A stretch of 20,510 nt of DNA from an uncultured Clostridia bacterium (GCA_905235755.1 CAJONA010000004.1:1-20510); one strand, 5' to 3'; numbered from the stretch's first letter, positions 6,652-13,873 are shown. A program made the numbers and translations. Notes: generated by a model not told the origin, from the sequence alone.

Positions 6652-7049
6652 TTTTTGTTGTCGGGAGTGTATCTGCGGAATTCGCTGCGGCGGCATTTCA
6701 CCCATTCGACGAACGCGTCCAGCGTTTCGTCCGACACCATTCGGACATCGTAGAACGTCGCAAAAAAGCTCGTAAACGAACCGTTGTGGTATTTCTCCAT
6801 AAAATCCTTCGTTATAAATTCAAGATAATCCTGCTTTTTTACGAGCGGATAATAATAACGCATTTTGCCCTTCTTTTCGGAATAGACAAAGCCTTTTTCG
6901 TTAAGCCGGGTGAGCATCGTAATAAGCGCCGGCACCGGCCAGCCTCTTTCGTTGCCGAGTTGGTCCATTATTATCGTCGTCGTGAGCGGCGGCTCATTAT
7001 TCCATATCACTTTCATAACGTCATATTCCGTATCCGGCAATTTTTTCAC
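6648..7049 (-). CDS. BlaI/MecI/CopY-family transcriptional repressor
   Basis: This protein of 133 residues has the winged-helix domain typical of BlaI/MecI in residues about 3-75: LPDTEYDVMKVIWNNEPPLT, then the recognition-helix region GWPVPALITMLTRLNEKGFV, then a wing KKGKMRYYYPLV. The rest is a helical dimerisation region. Such repressors bind as dimers to dyad operators and are usually released by cleavage by a BlaR1/MecR1 sensor protease. No such sensor is encoded nearby. I choose a GTG start at 7049, because GGGGTGA lies 7 nt upstream; the frame stays open further upstream but without a ribosome site. The predicted promoter overlaps a 16-bp dyad, consistent with self-repression. Confidence 0.87.
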   Translation of the reverse strand: MKKLPDTEYDVMKVIWNNEPPLTTTIIMDQLGNERGWPVPALITMLTRLNEKGFVYSEKKGKMRYYYPLVKKQDYLEFITKDFMEKYHNGSFTSFFATFYDVRMVSDETLDAFVEWVKCRRSEFRRYTPDNKN

Positions 7050-7102
7050 TTCAAGTTCACCCCGCTTTCTTAAGATTGATCGCAAATGCAAATGCAAATA
7101 CA

Positions 7103-7131
7103 ATTATACGTCAGTATAAAACAAAAGTCAA
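7103..7131 (-). promoter_or_regulatory. Promoter of the BlaI-type gene with overlapping dyad
   Basis: On the minus strand TTGACT (7131-7126), a 17-bp spacer and TATAAT (7108-7103). The perfect dyad TTATACGTCAGTATAA (7104-7119) covers most of the -10 box and the adjoining half of the spacer. This is the expected location for an autorepressor site. It is not the canonical TACA-TGTA BlaI operator, so assignment to this repressor is inference. Confidence 0.75.
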
Positions 7132-7200
7132 GCGTTTTTTGAAAATTTTTACAAAAAATCCCCACGGTTGCTGGAAAATTGTGTTTGCGTCCTTTCCGCA

Positions 7201-7247
7201 CACAACATATTGTGGTTTTTGAGATCCTGCGTTTTGTTTTTTATACA
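7201..7247 (+). promoter_or_regulatory. Possible upstream promoter in the 7050-7406 gap
   Basis: TTGAGA (7219-7224), a 17-bp spacer and TATACA (7242-7247) form a moderate promoter match. An inverted repeat CACAACATATTGTG (7201-7214) lies just upstream. A terminator hairpin follows about 19 bp downstream, so a transcript from here would either be very short or be attenuated before the DUF1385 gene. Confidence 0.4.
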
Positions 7248-7265
7248 AATGTAAAATAAAATGTA

Positions 7266-7293
7266 AAAAAGGGCGGCACTCACCGCCCTTTTT
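7266..7293. terminator. Stand-alone terminator hairpin in an intergenic region
   Basis: AAAAAGGGCGG (7266-7276) and CCGCCCTTTTT (7283-7293) form an 11-bp perfect stem with a 6-nt loop and T tracts in both directions. The flanking genes (BlaI-type on minus, DUF1385 on plus) both point away from it, so it ends no visible gene. It may be an attenuator in a leader or the end of a small RNA. Confidence 0.8.
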
Positions 7294-7366
7294 GCCGCCG
7301 CTTTGAGTATTTTTTAATTAAAAACATATAAATTTACAATTCGTACTTTATTTTTATATAATTATG

Positions 7367-7375
7367 TGATATAAT
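7367..7375 (+). promoter_or_regulatory. Extended -10 promoter of the DUF1385-prmC-murI operon
   Basis: TGATATAAT at 7367-7375 is a perfect extended -10. Only a weak -35 (TTTATT, 7347-7352) is present at 17 bp, which an extended -10 can tolerate. The expected start near 7382 excludes the ATG at 7380 and supports translation from 7407. Confidence 0.65.
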
Positions 7376-7406
7376 AGCGATGTATATTTACGGAAAGGGC
7401 AAATTT

Positions 7407-8423
7407 ATGTCAGCAAAAACCGAAAAAAATCCCCGCCTCGGCAAAGTCGGCGGTCAAGCGGTGCTCGAAGGCGTCATGATGAAAAGCGGTGAGAACGTCG
7501 CCGTATCGGTCAGGCGCGAAGACGGCACGATATCGTCATCTACATCAAAATTTCAGAGCGTAAGGAAAAAGCATAAAATCTTAAATCTCCCGATAATACG
7601 CGGAGTGGTCAATTTCATCGAGACATTATCGCTGTCGATGAAAACGCTGAATAAATCGGCGGAGCTCTCCGGCATCGTCGAAGAGGAGAGTGAATCAAAA
7701 TTTGAAAAGTGGCTCAGCAAAAAATTCGGTAAAAGCATACTCGACATCGTAATAGCGGTCGCCGGCGTGCTCGGCGTCGCTCTCGCGGTGCTGATATTCT
7801 TCTTTTTGCCGAACTTTCTCGCAACGCTGCTCAACAAGCTCATCCCGATAAGCTCCGTATGGCAGAGCGTATTCGCCAGCGTCATAAAAATAATCATATT
7901 TATCGTTTATATATACCTTGTATCGTTTATGAAAGATATACGCCGCACGTTTGAATATCACGGTGCGGAGCACAAATCGGTGTTCTGCTACGAGAAAGGC
8001 GAGGAGCTCACAGTCGAAAACGTGCGCCGTCAGAAGAGATTTCACCCGCGCTGCGGCACGAGTTTCATGTTCGTCATGCTCATTTTCGGAATGATACTTT
8101 CGTTCGCCGTGCGTATAATAATCGTATACGGCATAGGTTTTGAGATCGAAAACAAGCTGCTCCACACGCTTTTCTACACGGGCGTCAACATCATCGTGCT
8201 GCTGCCGCTGATAGTCGGGATAGGATATGAATTTCTGATGTATGCGGGCAAGCATGAAAACGTGTGCGTGAAGGTGCTGTCGGCTCCGGGACTATGGATG
8301 CAGAGACTCACGACGCGCGAGCCGAGCGACGATCAGATCGAAGTTGCCATAAGATCGCTCAAACTCGCAATGCCCGATGTATTCCCTCCCGAGGAAGAAA
8401 AAGATACAGATGCGTCTGATTGA
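7407..8423 (+). CDS. DUF1385 (YqhQ-type) integral membrane protein
   Basis: This protein of 338 residues carries the hallmark N-terminal motif VGGQAVLEGVMMKSG and LPIIRGVVNFIETLSLSMKTL. Several membrane helices follow (about residues 103-132, 143-165, 205-230 and 245-270), and between them YHGAEHKSVFCYEKGEEL and RFHPRCGTSFMF, all conserved in DUF1385. The conserved His, Glu, Cys and Arg residues suggest a metal or ligand site, but the function is unknown. In Firmicutes the gene commonly precedes prmC and prfA; here prmC follows with a 14-nt overlap, and prfA is not seen. The start at 7407 has AAAGGG upstream. Confidence 0.93.
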   Translation: MSAKTEKNPRLGKVGGQAVLEGVMMKSGENVAVSVRREDGTISSSTSKFQSVRKKHKILNLPIIRGVVNFIETLSLSMKTLNKSAELSGIVEEESESKFEKWLSKKFGKSILDIVIAVAGVLGVALAVLIFFFLPNFLATLLNKLIPISSVWQSVFASVIKIIIFIVYIYLVSFMKDIRRTFEYHGAEHKSVFCYEKGEELTVENVRRQKRFHPRCGTSFMFVMLIFGMILSFAVRIIIVYGIGFEIENKLLHTLFYTGVNIIVLLPLIVGIGYEFLMYAGKHENVCVKVLSAPGLWMQRLTTREPSDDQIEVAIRSLKLAMPDVFPPEEEKDTDASD

Positions 8424-9255
8424 CGTAAAACGAAAAATTCTCGGCGCGCTCGAAGATGTGGACGGAAAAGCACGCGAGAGCGAGCTTATCCTGTCGCACC
8501 TTTACGGGCTCGACTTAAATCAGCTTCACCTTAAACTGTTCGACGACGTGGAACCGTCCGACGAGCTTGACGCGATACTGTCGCGCAGAACGGCGGGCGA
8601 GCCGCTCGAATACATTCTCGGAAATACCGTCTTTTGCGGGCTTGACTTTGCCGTTTCGCCCGACTGCCTCATACCGCAGTCCGACACGGAGGTCGTCGCA
8701 GACGAAGCGATCGCGCATATTAAAGACGGGCAAAGGTTCATCGACCTTTGCACAGGCAGCGGATGCATCGCAGTCGTCATTTCAAAAAAGACCGGTGCCG
8801 TCGGCACGGCCGTCGACATATCGGAAAGGGCGCTCGATATCGCCGAAAAAAACGCAAAGATCAACGGCGTATCAGAAAAGATCGGGTTTGTTTGCGCCGA
8901 TATTCTGACTGACACATCTTTTTTTGACGGCGAAAAATTCGACCTTGTCGTTTCAAATCCGCCGTATGTAAAAACGGCGGATATCCCGTCGCTTTCAAGC
9001 GAAGTCAGGCACGAGCCTTTCATCGCGCTCGACGGCGGCGACGACGGATTGCTTTTTTACAAGCGAATTATCGACATCGCTCCGTCGCTGATGAAAAATG
9101 ACGGTTCGCTCGTCCTCGAAGTCGGCTGCGACACATCAAAAAGCGTATGCGGCCTTCTTGAAAGCAACGGCTTTGAATATACTGTAATAAAAGATTACGG
9201 CAACAACGACAGATGCGTTTTTGCCCGCATAGACATTTCGCGGAGGAAATCATGA
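8410..9255 (+). CDS. prmC: Peptide chain release factor N5-glutamine methyltransferase
   Basis: This protein of 281 residues methylates the glutamine of the GGQ motif in release factors, using S-adenosylmethionine, to support efficient termination. Residues about 1-75 are the release-factor-binding helical domain. The methyltransferase domain follows, with SAM motif I DLCTGSGCIA (112-121) and the catalytic NPPY (183-186). The usual IPRPDTE loop reads IPQSDTE here. The ATG at 8410 overlaps the end of the DUF1385 gene by 14 nt, implying translational coupling; its GAGGAAG ribosome site is rather distant. The last codons overlap the murI start by 4 nt (ATGA). Confidence 0.94.
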   Translation: MRLIDVKRKILGALEDVDGKARESELILSHLYGLDLNQLHLKLFDDVEPSDELDAILSRRTAGEPLEYILGNTVFCGLDFAVSPDCLIPQSDTEVVADEAIAHIKDGQRFIDLCTGSGCIAVVISKKTGAVGTAVDISERALDIAEKNAKINGVSEKIGFVCADILTDTSFFDGEKFDLVVSNPPYVKTADIPSLSSEVRHEPFIALDGGDDGLLFYKRIIDIAPSLMKNDGSLVLEVGCDTSKSVCGLLESNGFEYTVIKDYGNNDRCVFARIDISRRKS

Positions 9256-10049
9256 GCGACAAGCGCCCGATAGGAGTTTTTGACAGCGGTCTCGGAGGGC
9301 TGTGCGCCGTAAAAGAACTGCGCCGCCTCCTTCCGAAAGAGGATATAATTTATTTCGGAGACACGGGGCGCGTGCCGTACGGCTCAAAATCGCCGCAGAC
9401 GATAATAAAATACGCGCGTCAGGACGCGGAATTTCTTTATAAGCACAATGTCAAGCTCATATTGGCGGCGTGCGGAACGGTGAGTACAGTTGCGCTCGAC
9501 GACATCAAAAACGATTTCGAAGTCACGATGTTCGGCGTTGTGGACGACGCCGTCGCGGCCGCCGCGAAAGCGACGAAAAACGGAAACGTCGCCGTCATAG
9601 GCACAAACGCGACTGTCGAGAGCGGCGTATTCGAAAAAAAGCTGCTCGCCGCAGGCACAAAAAGCGTCATATCCTGCGCGTGCCCGCTTTTCGTTCAGCT
9701 TGTCGAGTGCGGGTTTACAAACAGGGATAACGAAATAACAAAGGGCGTGTGCAAAACGTATCTTTCTCAGATAAAGGAAAGCGGCGCCGACACGCTCATA
9801 CTCGGATGCACGCATTTTCCGATTATCGCCGATATAATTTCCGATTTTCTGCCCGGCGTGACGCTGATAGATCCCGCAAAAGAGACAGCCGCGCACGTCG
9901 CAAAGCATCTCTCGAAGAACGGTATGACGTCGGACGAAGGCGGCGGCACCGAATATTACGTCAGCGACGACGGCACGAGCTTTTCGGCGTCGGCGGGCGT
10001 GTTTTTGGGCAATAGCGAAAAGATAAAAGCAAATCTTGTGAATATATAG
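9252..10049 (+). CDS. murI: Glutamate racemase
   Basis: This 265-residue enzyme converts L-glutamate to D-glutamate for peptidoglycan. The first active-site region is VFDSGLGGL (Asp11, Ser12), followed by YFGDTGRVPYG. The two catalytic cysteines are Cys74 in AACGTVST and Cys186 in LGCTHFPI. The usual ACNTA and GDTARVPYG motifs are slightly altered (ACGTV and GDTGRVPYG), but both cysteines are intact. An excellent GGAGGAA ribosome site lies inside the end of prmC, and the start codon overlaps the prmC stop (ATGA). The in-frame extension further upstream is rejected because it would run far into prmC without a ribosome site. Confidence 0.95.
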   Translation: MSDKRPIGVFDSGLGGLCAVKELRRLLPKEDIIYFGDTGRVPYGSKSPQTIIKYARQDAEFLYKHNVKLILAACGTVSTVALDDIKNDFEVTMFGVVDDAVAAAAKATKNGNVAVIGTNATVESGVFEKKLLAAGTKSVISCACPLFVQLVECGFTNRDNEITKGVCKTYLSQIKESGADTLILGCTHFPIIADIISDFLPGVTLIDPAKETAAHVAKHLSKNGMTSDEGGGTEYYVSDDGTSFSASAGVFLGNSEKIKANLVNI

Positions 10050-10071
10050 AACATTTAAAGAAGAGGGCATT

Positions 10072-10689
10072 ATGATAAATAACATAGTTTTTGATCTCGG
10101 ACACGTACTTATTCAATTTCCGTGGCGCGAATGTATGAAAAAGGCAGGCATCAAGGAGGAGGACATCGAGCGCGTCGCTTCGGCGACGGTCAATTCGCCG
10201 TATTGGGGCGAGAACGACCGCGGCGTTATCAGAGACGACGAACTGCTTGAAAAATTCATCTCTCTCGCACCCGACAAAGCGAAGGAAATAACCGACTTTG
10301 TAAACACGATTACGGAATTTATGGGGCCGTTCGATTATTCGTACAGTTGGCTTAAATCGCTGAAAGACCGCGGATACAATATATATATCCTTTCAAATTT
10401 CAGCGACACGAATTTCAATAAATTAAAACCGAGCTATACATTCCTTGAACTTGCCGACGGAATGGTTATATCGTATTTATACAAATGTGTAAAACCCGAA
10501 CGGGAGATATACGATCTGCTTTTGAATAAGTATTCCCTCACGGCGGAGGAATGTGTGTTCATCGACGACAGAGAGGACAACATAGAGGCGGCATTGTCGC
10601 GCGGAATGTATGGGATAGTTTTCAAATCGTACGACGACGCAAACGGAAAACTTCAAACATTGCTCAGCGAAAAAGGAATTTTCGGCTGA
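10072..10689 (+). CDS. HAD-superfamily hydrolase (YihX-like phosphatase)
   Basis: This 205-residue protein has the four HAD motifs: FDLGHVL with nucleophile Asp8, ILSNFSD with Ser108, KPEREIY with Lys141, and FIDDREDN with Asp165 and Asp166. Between motifs I and II lies the small helical cap typical of subfamily IA. The position of the usual second aspartate of motif I is Gly10, as in the YihX/epoxide-hydrolase-N-terminal group, whose characterised members act on sugar phosphates. The natural substrate cannot be inferred. The gene follows murI by 22 bp with an AGAGGG ribosome site, so it is probably co-transcribed with murI. Confidence 0.88.
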   Translation: MINNIVFDLGHVLIQFPWRECMKKAGIKEEDIERVASATVNSPYWGENDRGVIRDDELLEKFISLAPDKAKEITDFVNTITEFMGPFDYSYSWLKSLKDRGYNIYILSNFSDTNFNKLKPSYTFLELADGMVISYLYKCVKPEREIYDLLLNKYSLTAEECVFIDDREDNIEAALSRGMYGIVFKSYDDANGKLQTLLSEKGIFG

Positions 10690-10726
10690 TAAAAACAAAT
10701 GATATAGATCGAACGGAGGTGAAAAC

Positions 10727-11635
10727 ATGGCAGAAAGCTTTCGCGAATGGGGCGACTACGGCGCAGAGGAAGAATGGCAGAGTCGAACGCCTATAAAAAA
10801 GTTTTTCAGTTTCAGGACGTTCAAGCGTGTGCTGAAAATAATAGGTATAATATTTATCGTCTTGATATATGCTATTCTCGCGTACAGGCTGATAACGGGG
10901 CTGGGCGTCCCCGATAAAGCGAAAAAGATGCTGTGGACGCCGTCCGACATCGCCGCGTATGAAGAGAGCGGCAGCAATCTGACGATATACGTGCAAGAGC
11001 CGGAAGCTCAGTTCGGAAACGACGGTCATTTTTCGATCTATCTCGTAAAATACATCCCCGAAACAAGCCAAATACAGCTCACGCTCAGGTATAATCGCAG
11101 TACGATAGCCGATCTTAAAAGCGACCTGACGTCGCTATACACTCCCGACGACAGCGCGACCGACGAGGAAAAAGCTGCCGCCGCCGAGGCGCTTGAAAGC
11201 GCGCTCGCGAAAGTCGACGACGCGCCGTTCGCGTATATCCTGCGCGACAATACGGGCAAAACATATACAAATTATTACATTTCGTCATTTACGTCGGGGC
11301 TTTACACATACGTCAGACTGGCGTTCGATGACGTCGAGCTTTTCAACACCGAGACAGTCGCCGCGTCTCACGGCTATTTCGATCCCGACGAGGAATATTC
11401 GGATATTATTTATAAAGGAATAAACAAAAGCGCATCCGTTTCTTCCGATATTTCTTATTTATATATTGACTTTTACTACTCGGGCGATGTAAAATATGAT
11501 ATGGAGTCGTGGGCGGATCCGCTGCTCGTGTACAGGAGCGGCCTTAAAATTGACGAGTACGACTACTCAAAGGATCTTCCGAACAAAACGCAAAACGAAG
11601 ATATGACTTATGTACGGATAAGCGAAACAAAATAA
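10727..11635 (+). CDS. Membrane-anchored protein of unknown function
   Basis: I do not recognise this 302-residue protein. It has a short acidic N-terminal region of about 20 residues, a basic stretch (IKKFFSFRTFKRVLK), one transmembrane helix at about 36-57 and a large extracellular domain. The outside part looks beta-rich, with a long acidic/alanine helix around 140-165 (TDEEKAAAAEALESALAKVD). Many Tyr, Thr and Asp residues suggest a surface-exposed domain. The ribosome site GGAGGTGA is strong. It follows the HAD gene by 37 bp and ends 7 bp before rnpB, so it closes the DUF1385-prmC-murI operon. Confidence 0.85.
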   Translation: MAESFREWGDYGAEEEWQSRTPIKKFFSFRTFKRVLKIIGIIFIVLIYAILAYRLITGLGVPDKAKKMLWTPSDIAAYEESGSNLTIYVQEPEAQFGNDGHFSIYLVKYIPETSQIQLTLRYNRSTIADLKSDLTSLYTPDDSATDEEKAAAAEALESALAKVDDAPFAYILRDNTGKTYTNYYISSFTSGLYTYVRLAFDDVELFNTETVAASHGYFDPDEEYSDIIYKGINKSASVSSDISYLYIDFYYSGDVKYDMESWADPLLVYRSGLKIDEYDYSKDLPNKTQNEDMTYVRISETK

Positions 11636-11642
11636 TAACGAT

Positions 11643-12003
11643 TGACTGATCTGAACGGTCGCGCGGTATGTTGCCGAAAGGTATTACCGTGAGGAAAGTC
11701 CGGGCTTTACAGGGCAAGGATAACGGATAACGTCCGCCGAAGGCGACTTCAGGGAAAGTGCAGCAGAAATAAACCGCCGCTTTTGCGGCAAGGATGAAAA
11801 GGCGAGGTAAGAGCTCACCGTCCCGTCGGTGACGATGGGAGCCATGTAAACCCTATCCAAAGCAACATCCCGCGTTCAAGGCCTGCCCGGCCGAGCGAAA
11901 GCTGACGCGAGATGGCAGTCGGCAAACGCCGACAAGCCGTTTGGCAACAAGCGGCGAAGATAGATGACCGTTCTCGACAGAACCCGGCTTACAGGATCAG
12001 TCA
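11643..12003 (+). ncRNA. rnpB: RNase P RNA, bacterial type A
   Basis: This is the catalytic RNA that matures tRNA 5' ends. Its ends pair as helix P1: TGACTGATC at 11643-11651 with GATCAGTCA at 11995-12003. Universal segments are present in order: GAGGAAAGTCCGGGC (from 11691, P4 5' side), CAGGGAAAGTGC (from 11750), GAGGTAAGAGCTCACC (11804-11819), GTAAACCC, and GATAGATGACCG followed by GACAGAACCCGGCTTAC (P4 3' side). These fit the ancestral type A fold, not the Bacillus type B fold. The gene begins 7 bp after the preceding stop codon. I cannot place its promoter with confidence. A terminator follows directly. Confidence 0.97.
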
Positions 12004-12005
12004 AT

Positions 12006-12033
12006 AAAAAAAGCAGCCGCGTGCTGCTTTTTT
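12006..12033 (+). terminator. Intrinsic terminator of rnpB
   Basis: AAAGCAGC (12010-12017) pairs with GCTGCTTT (12023-12030) around CGCGT, flanked by an A tract and followed by a T tract. The ribosome site of the next gene (AAGGGG, 12035-12040) starts immediately after it. Confidence 0.92.
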
Positions 12034-12044
12034 CAAGGGGAAAT

Positions 12045-12743
12045 ATGAAAGAAAAGTTGATCAAATTTACAAAAATATTGCCGCTGTTTATATTTGTCGG
12101 CCTCGCTTCATATTATTTTCTCAACCGCGACAAATTCACGATAGAGGAGATACTTAATTTCACGCCGTCGCTGCCCGTTCTTGCGATAGCGGTGATGTGG
12201 GCGCTGTTTGCCTTAAAGAGCGTGTCGGTGTTCATCCCCAATCCCCTGCTCATGATGGCGACGGGCGTGATGTTTTCCTTCCCTACTGCGCTTGCGGTGA
12301 ATACGATCGGATACGGCATTTGCCTGACGATACCTTATTTTGTCGGTATATATTCCACCTCGGAGCATGTCGAAAAGCTCCGCAGCAAATACAAGTTTAT
12401 AAGCAAGCTCGACGCGGTGCAAAAGACAAATTCGTTCTGGATGACGGTGCTGACGCGGCAGTTTCTGTTTTTGCCGTGCGACGTCATAAGCCTATACCTC
12501 GGAACGATGAAAATAAAATACGCCGCGTATCTTTTCGGCAGTATACTCGGATATTTTCCGAATATAATCCTCTATTCCCTGCTCGGCGATAACGCCGGCG
12601 ATCCGACGTCGCACGGATTCATCATCGCGCTCGGCATATCGCTGATTCTCACCGTGATATCGCTGATAATATACGGCGTCGTTTGGAAGAAATCAAGCGA
12701 TAAAGACGCGGGCGAAAAGAACGATGACATTTCAAAAGAGTGA
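12045..12743 (+). CDS. VTT-domain (TVP38/TMEM64, DedA-like) membrane protein
   Basis: This protein of 232 residues has five to six hydrophobic segments and matches the VTT family in layout. Key stretches are ALKSVSVFIPNPLLMMATGVMF, a paired re-entrant region around TIGYGICLTIPYFVGIY, and FLFLPCDVISLYLGTMKIKYAAYLFGSILGYFPNIILY, which resembles the second half of the DedA-like repeat. DedA/VTT proteins are linked to lipid scrambling or transport across the membrane. The ATG at 12045 has an AAGGGG ribosome site that begins right after the rnpB terminator. The in-frame extension into rnpB is rejected. No promoter is visible between the terminator and the start. Confidence 0.87.
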   Translation: MKEKLIKFTKILPLFIFVGLASYYFLNRDKFTIEEILNFTPSLPVLAIAVMWALFALKSVSVFIPNPLLMMATGVMFSFPTALAVNTIGYGICLTIPYFVGIYSTSEHVEKLRSKYKFISKLDAVQKTNSFWMTVLTRQFLFLPCDVISLYLGTMKIKYAAYLFGSILGYFPNIILYSLLGDNAGDPTSHGFIIALGISLILTVISLIIYGVVWKKSSDKDAGEKNDDISKE

Positions 12744-12769
12744 AAAAGACCTTTCAAAAGGTCTTTTTT
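12743..12769 (+). terminator. Intrinsic terminator of the VTT gene
   Basis: AAAGACCTT (12745-12753) pairs with AAGGTCTTT (12758-12766) around a small TCAA loop, with a T tract to 12769. It begins at the last base of the stop codon. Confidence 0.9.
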
Positions 12770-12785
12770 GTATGCTGTGAAAGCC

Positions 12786-12846
12786 TTGACAAAGCAAATA
12801 TCAAATGGTAAAATATTAACAGTGTGCGGCGCCGCTATTGCGCCGC
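12786..12846 (+). promoter_or_regulatory. Promoter and leader hairpin of the URO-D-family gene
   Basis: TTGACA (12786-12791), a 17-bp spacer and TAAAAT (12809-12814) with TGG just before the -10. Starting about 5 nt into the expected transcript, GCGGCGC (12826-12832) pairs with GCGCCGC (12840-12846) around a 7-nt loop. A 5'-terminal hairpin like this could stabilise the mRNA or act as a binding site. The palindrome GATAATTATC follows at 12848-12857. Confidence 0.8.
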
Positions 12847-12874
12847 GGATAATTATCATAAACGGGGGCACTTT

Positions 12875-13873
12875 ATGACAAACACAGAACGCTTTAACGC
12901 TGTATTCAATTTCAAAAAGCCCGACCGTCTGCCGATAACGGAATGGGCGTGGTGGTGGCCGCTGACGCTCGACAGATGGCATTCCGAGGGACTCGATCCG
13001 TCAATAGCGCCCGATCAACTTCAATATCACTTCGGGCTCGACTATATGCAGCGCATATGGCTGCCGCTGACGACAAAAGACTGTCCGCGTCCTCCCGCTC
13101 ACGGCGCGCCGATAATATACTCCGAGGAGGAGTACGAAAAGATAAAACCGTTCCTATATCCCGTGCTTAACGACGATATTCCGCGCATACGCGCGATGAA
13201 AAACCTCGTCGCCGATCACGAAAAAGGCGAGAAGGTCGTATGGATATCATACGACGGATTCTTCTGGTTTGCGCGCACGCTTCTCGGCATTGAAAATCAC
13301 CTTTACGCGTTTTACGATGAGCCGGAGCTTCTTCACAAAATAAACCGCGATCTTTGCGATTACGTGCTGAAAAATCTTCCGTATATATTCGGCATATTAA
13401 AGCCCGAATTCTTTGTTTGGTCGGAGGATATGAGTTACAACAACGGCCCGATGCTCAGCGAGGAGTGCTTCGACGAGTTTATTTTGCCGTATTACAAAGA
13501 AGTCAATGCCGAGATACACAAGTACGGCGTGAAGGTCATCATCGATTCCGACGGCGATATTTCAAAAATGATACCGTGGCTGAAAAGAGGGCTTTGCGAC
13601 GGCATATTGCCTCTCGAAAGGCAGGCGGGCGTGGATATAAACAAGCTGCAGCAAATGCATCCCGATTTCATATACTTCGGCGGGTTTGACAAAATGACTA
13701 TGCCGCGCGGCGAAGACGCGATGCGCGCCGAATTCGAGCGCCTGCTCCCCGCGATGAAGCATGGCGGATACATACCCGGATGCGACCATCAGACGCCTCC
13801 CGGAGTATCGCTCGAAAATTACAAAATCTATGCACGCCTCCTGCGCGAATACGCTTTGCGAGCGTGCGAATAA
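12875..13873 (+). CDS. Uroporphyrinogen decarboxylase (URO-D) superfamily protein, probably not a haem enzyme
   Basis: This protein of 332 residues begins TNTERFNAVFNFKKPDRLPI, the usual opening of URO-D-like proteins, and continues with a TIM-barrel pattern: YFGGFDKMTM near 267-276 and GGYIPGCDHQTPPGVSLENY near 297-316. Corrinoid methyltransferases of this superfamily (MtaA/MtbA) have an H-x-C zinc site near the middle; here the equivalent stretch reads VIIDSDGDI (221-229) and lacks it. Cys303 and His305 in GCDHQTPPG may be functional. No other haem gene is nearby. The ATG at 12875 with GGGGG upstream is preferred over an in-frame alternative at 12824, which would lie almost on the predicted transcription start. 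Confidence 0.83.
   Translation: MTNTERFNAVFNFKKPDRLPITEWAWWWPLTLDRWHSEGLDPSIAPDQLQYHFGLDYMQRIWLPLTTKDCPRPPAHGAPIIYSEEEYEKIKPFLYPVLNDDIPRIRAMKNLVADHEKGEKVVWISYDGFFWFARTLLGIENHLYAFYDEPELLHKINRDLCDYVLKNLPYIFGILKPEFFVWSEDMSYNNGPMLSEECFDEFILPYYKEVNAEIHKYGVKVIIDSDGDISKMIPWLKRGLCDGILPLERQAGVDINKLQQMHPDFIYFGGFDKMTMPRGEDAMRAEFERLLPAMKHGGYIPGCDHQTPPGVSLENYKIYARLLREYALRACE

Noticed and set aside
9384..10085. 233-codon minus-strand open frame within murI
   Set aside because: Antisense to murI, which has all catalytic motifs; no family resemblance.
11876..12064. Minus-strand open frame over the 3' half of rnpB
   Set aside because: It lies within the structural RNA gene and its terminator and has no ribosome site.
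12875..13873. Naming the URO-D-family gene hemE
   Set aside because: The sequence lacks clear HemE signatures, the N-terminus and GCDHQTPPG segment belong to the wider superfamily, and no haem genes are adjacent.
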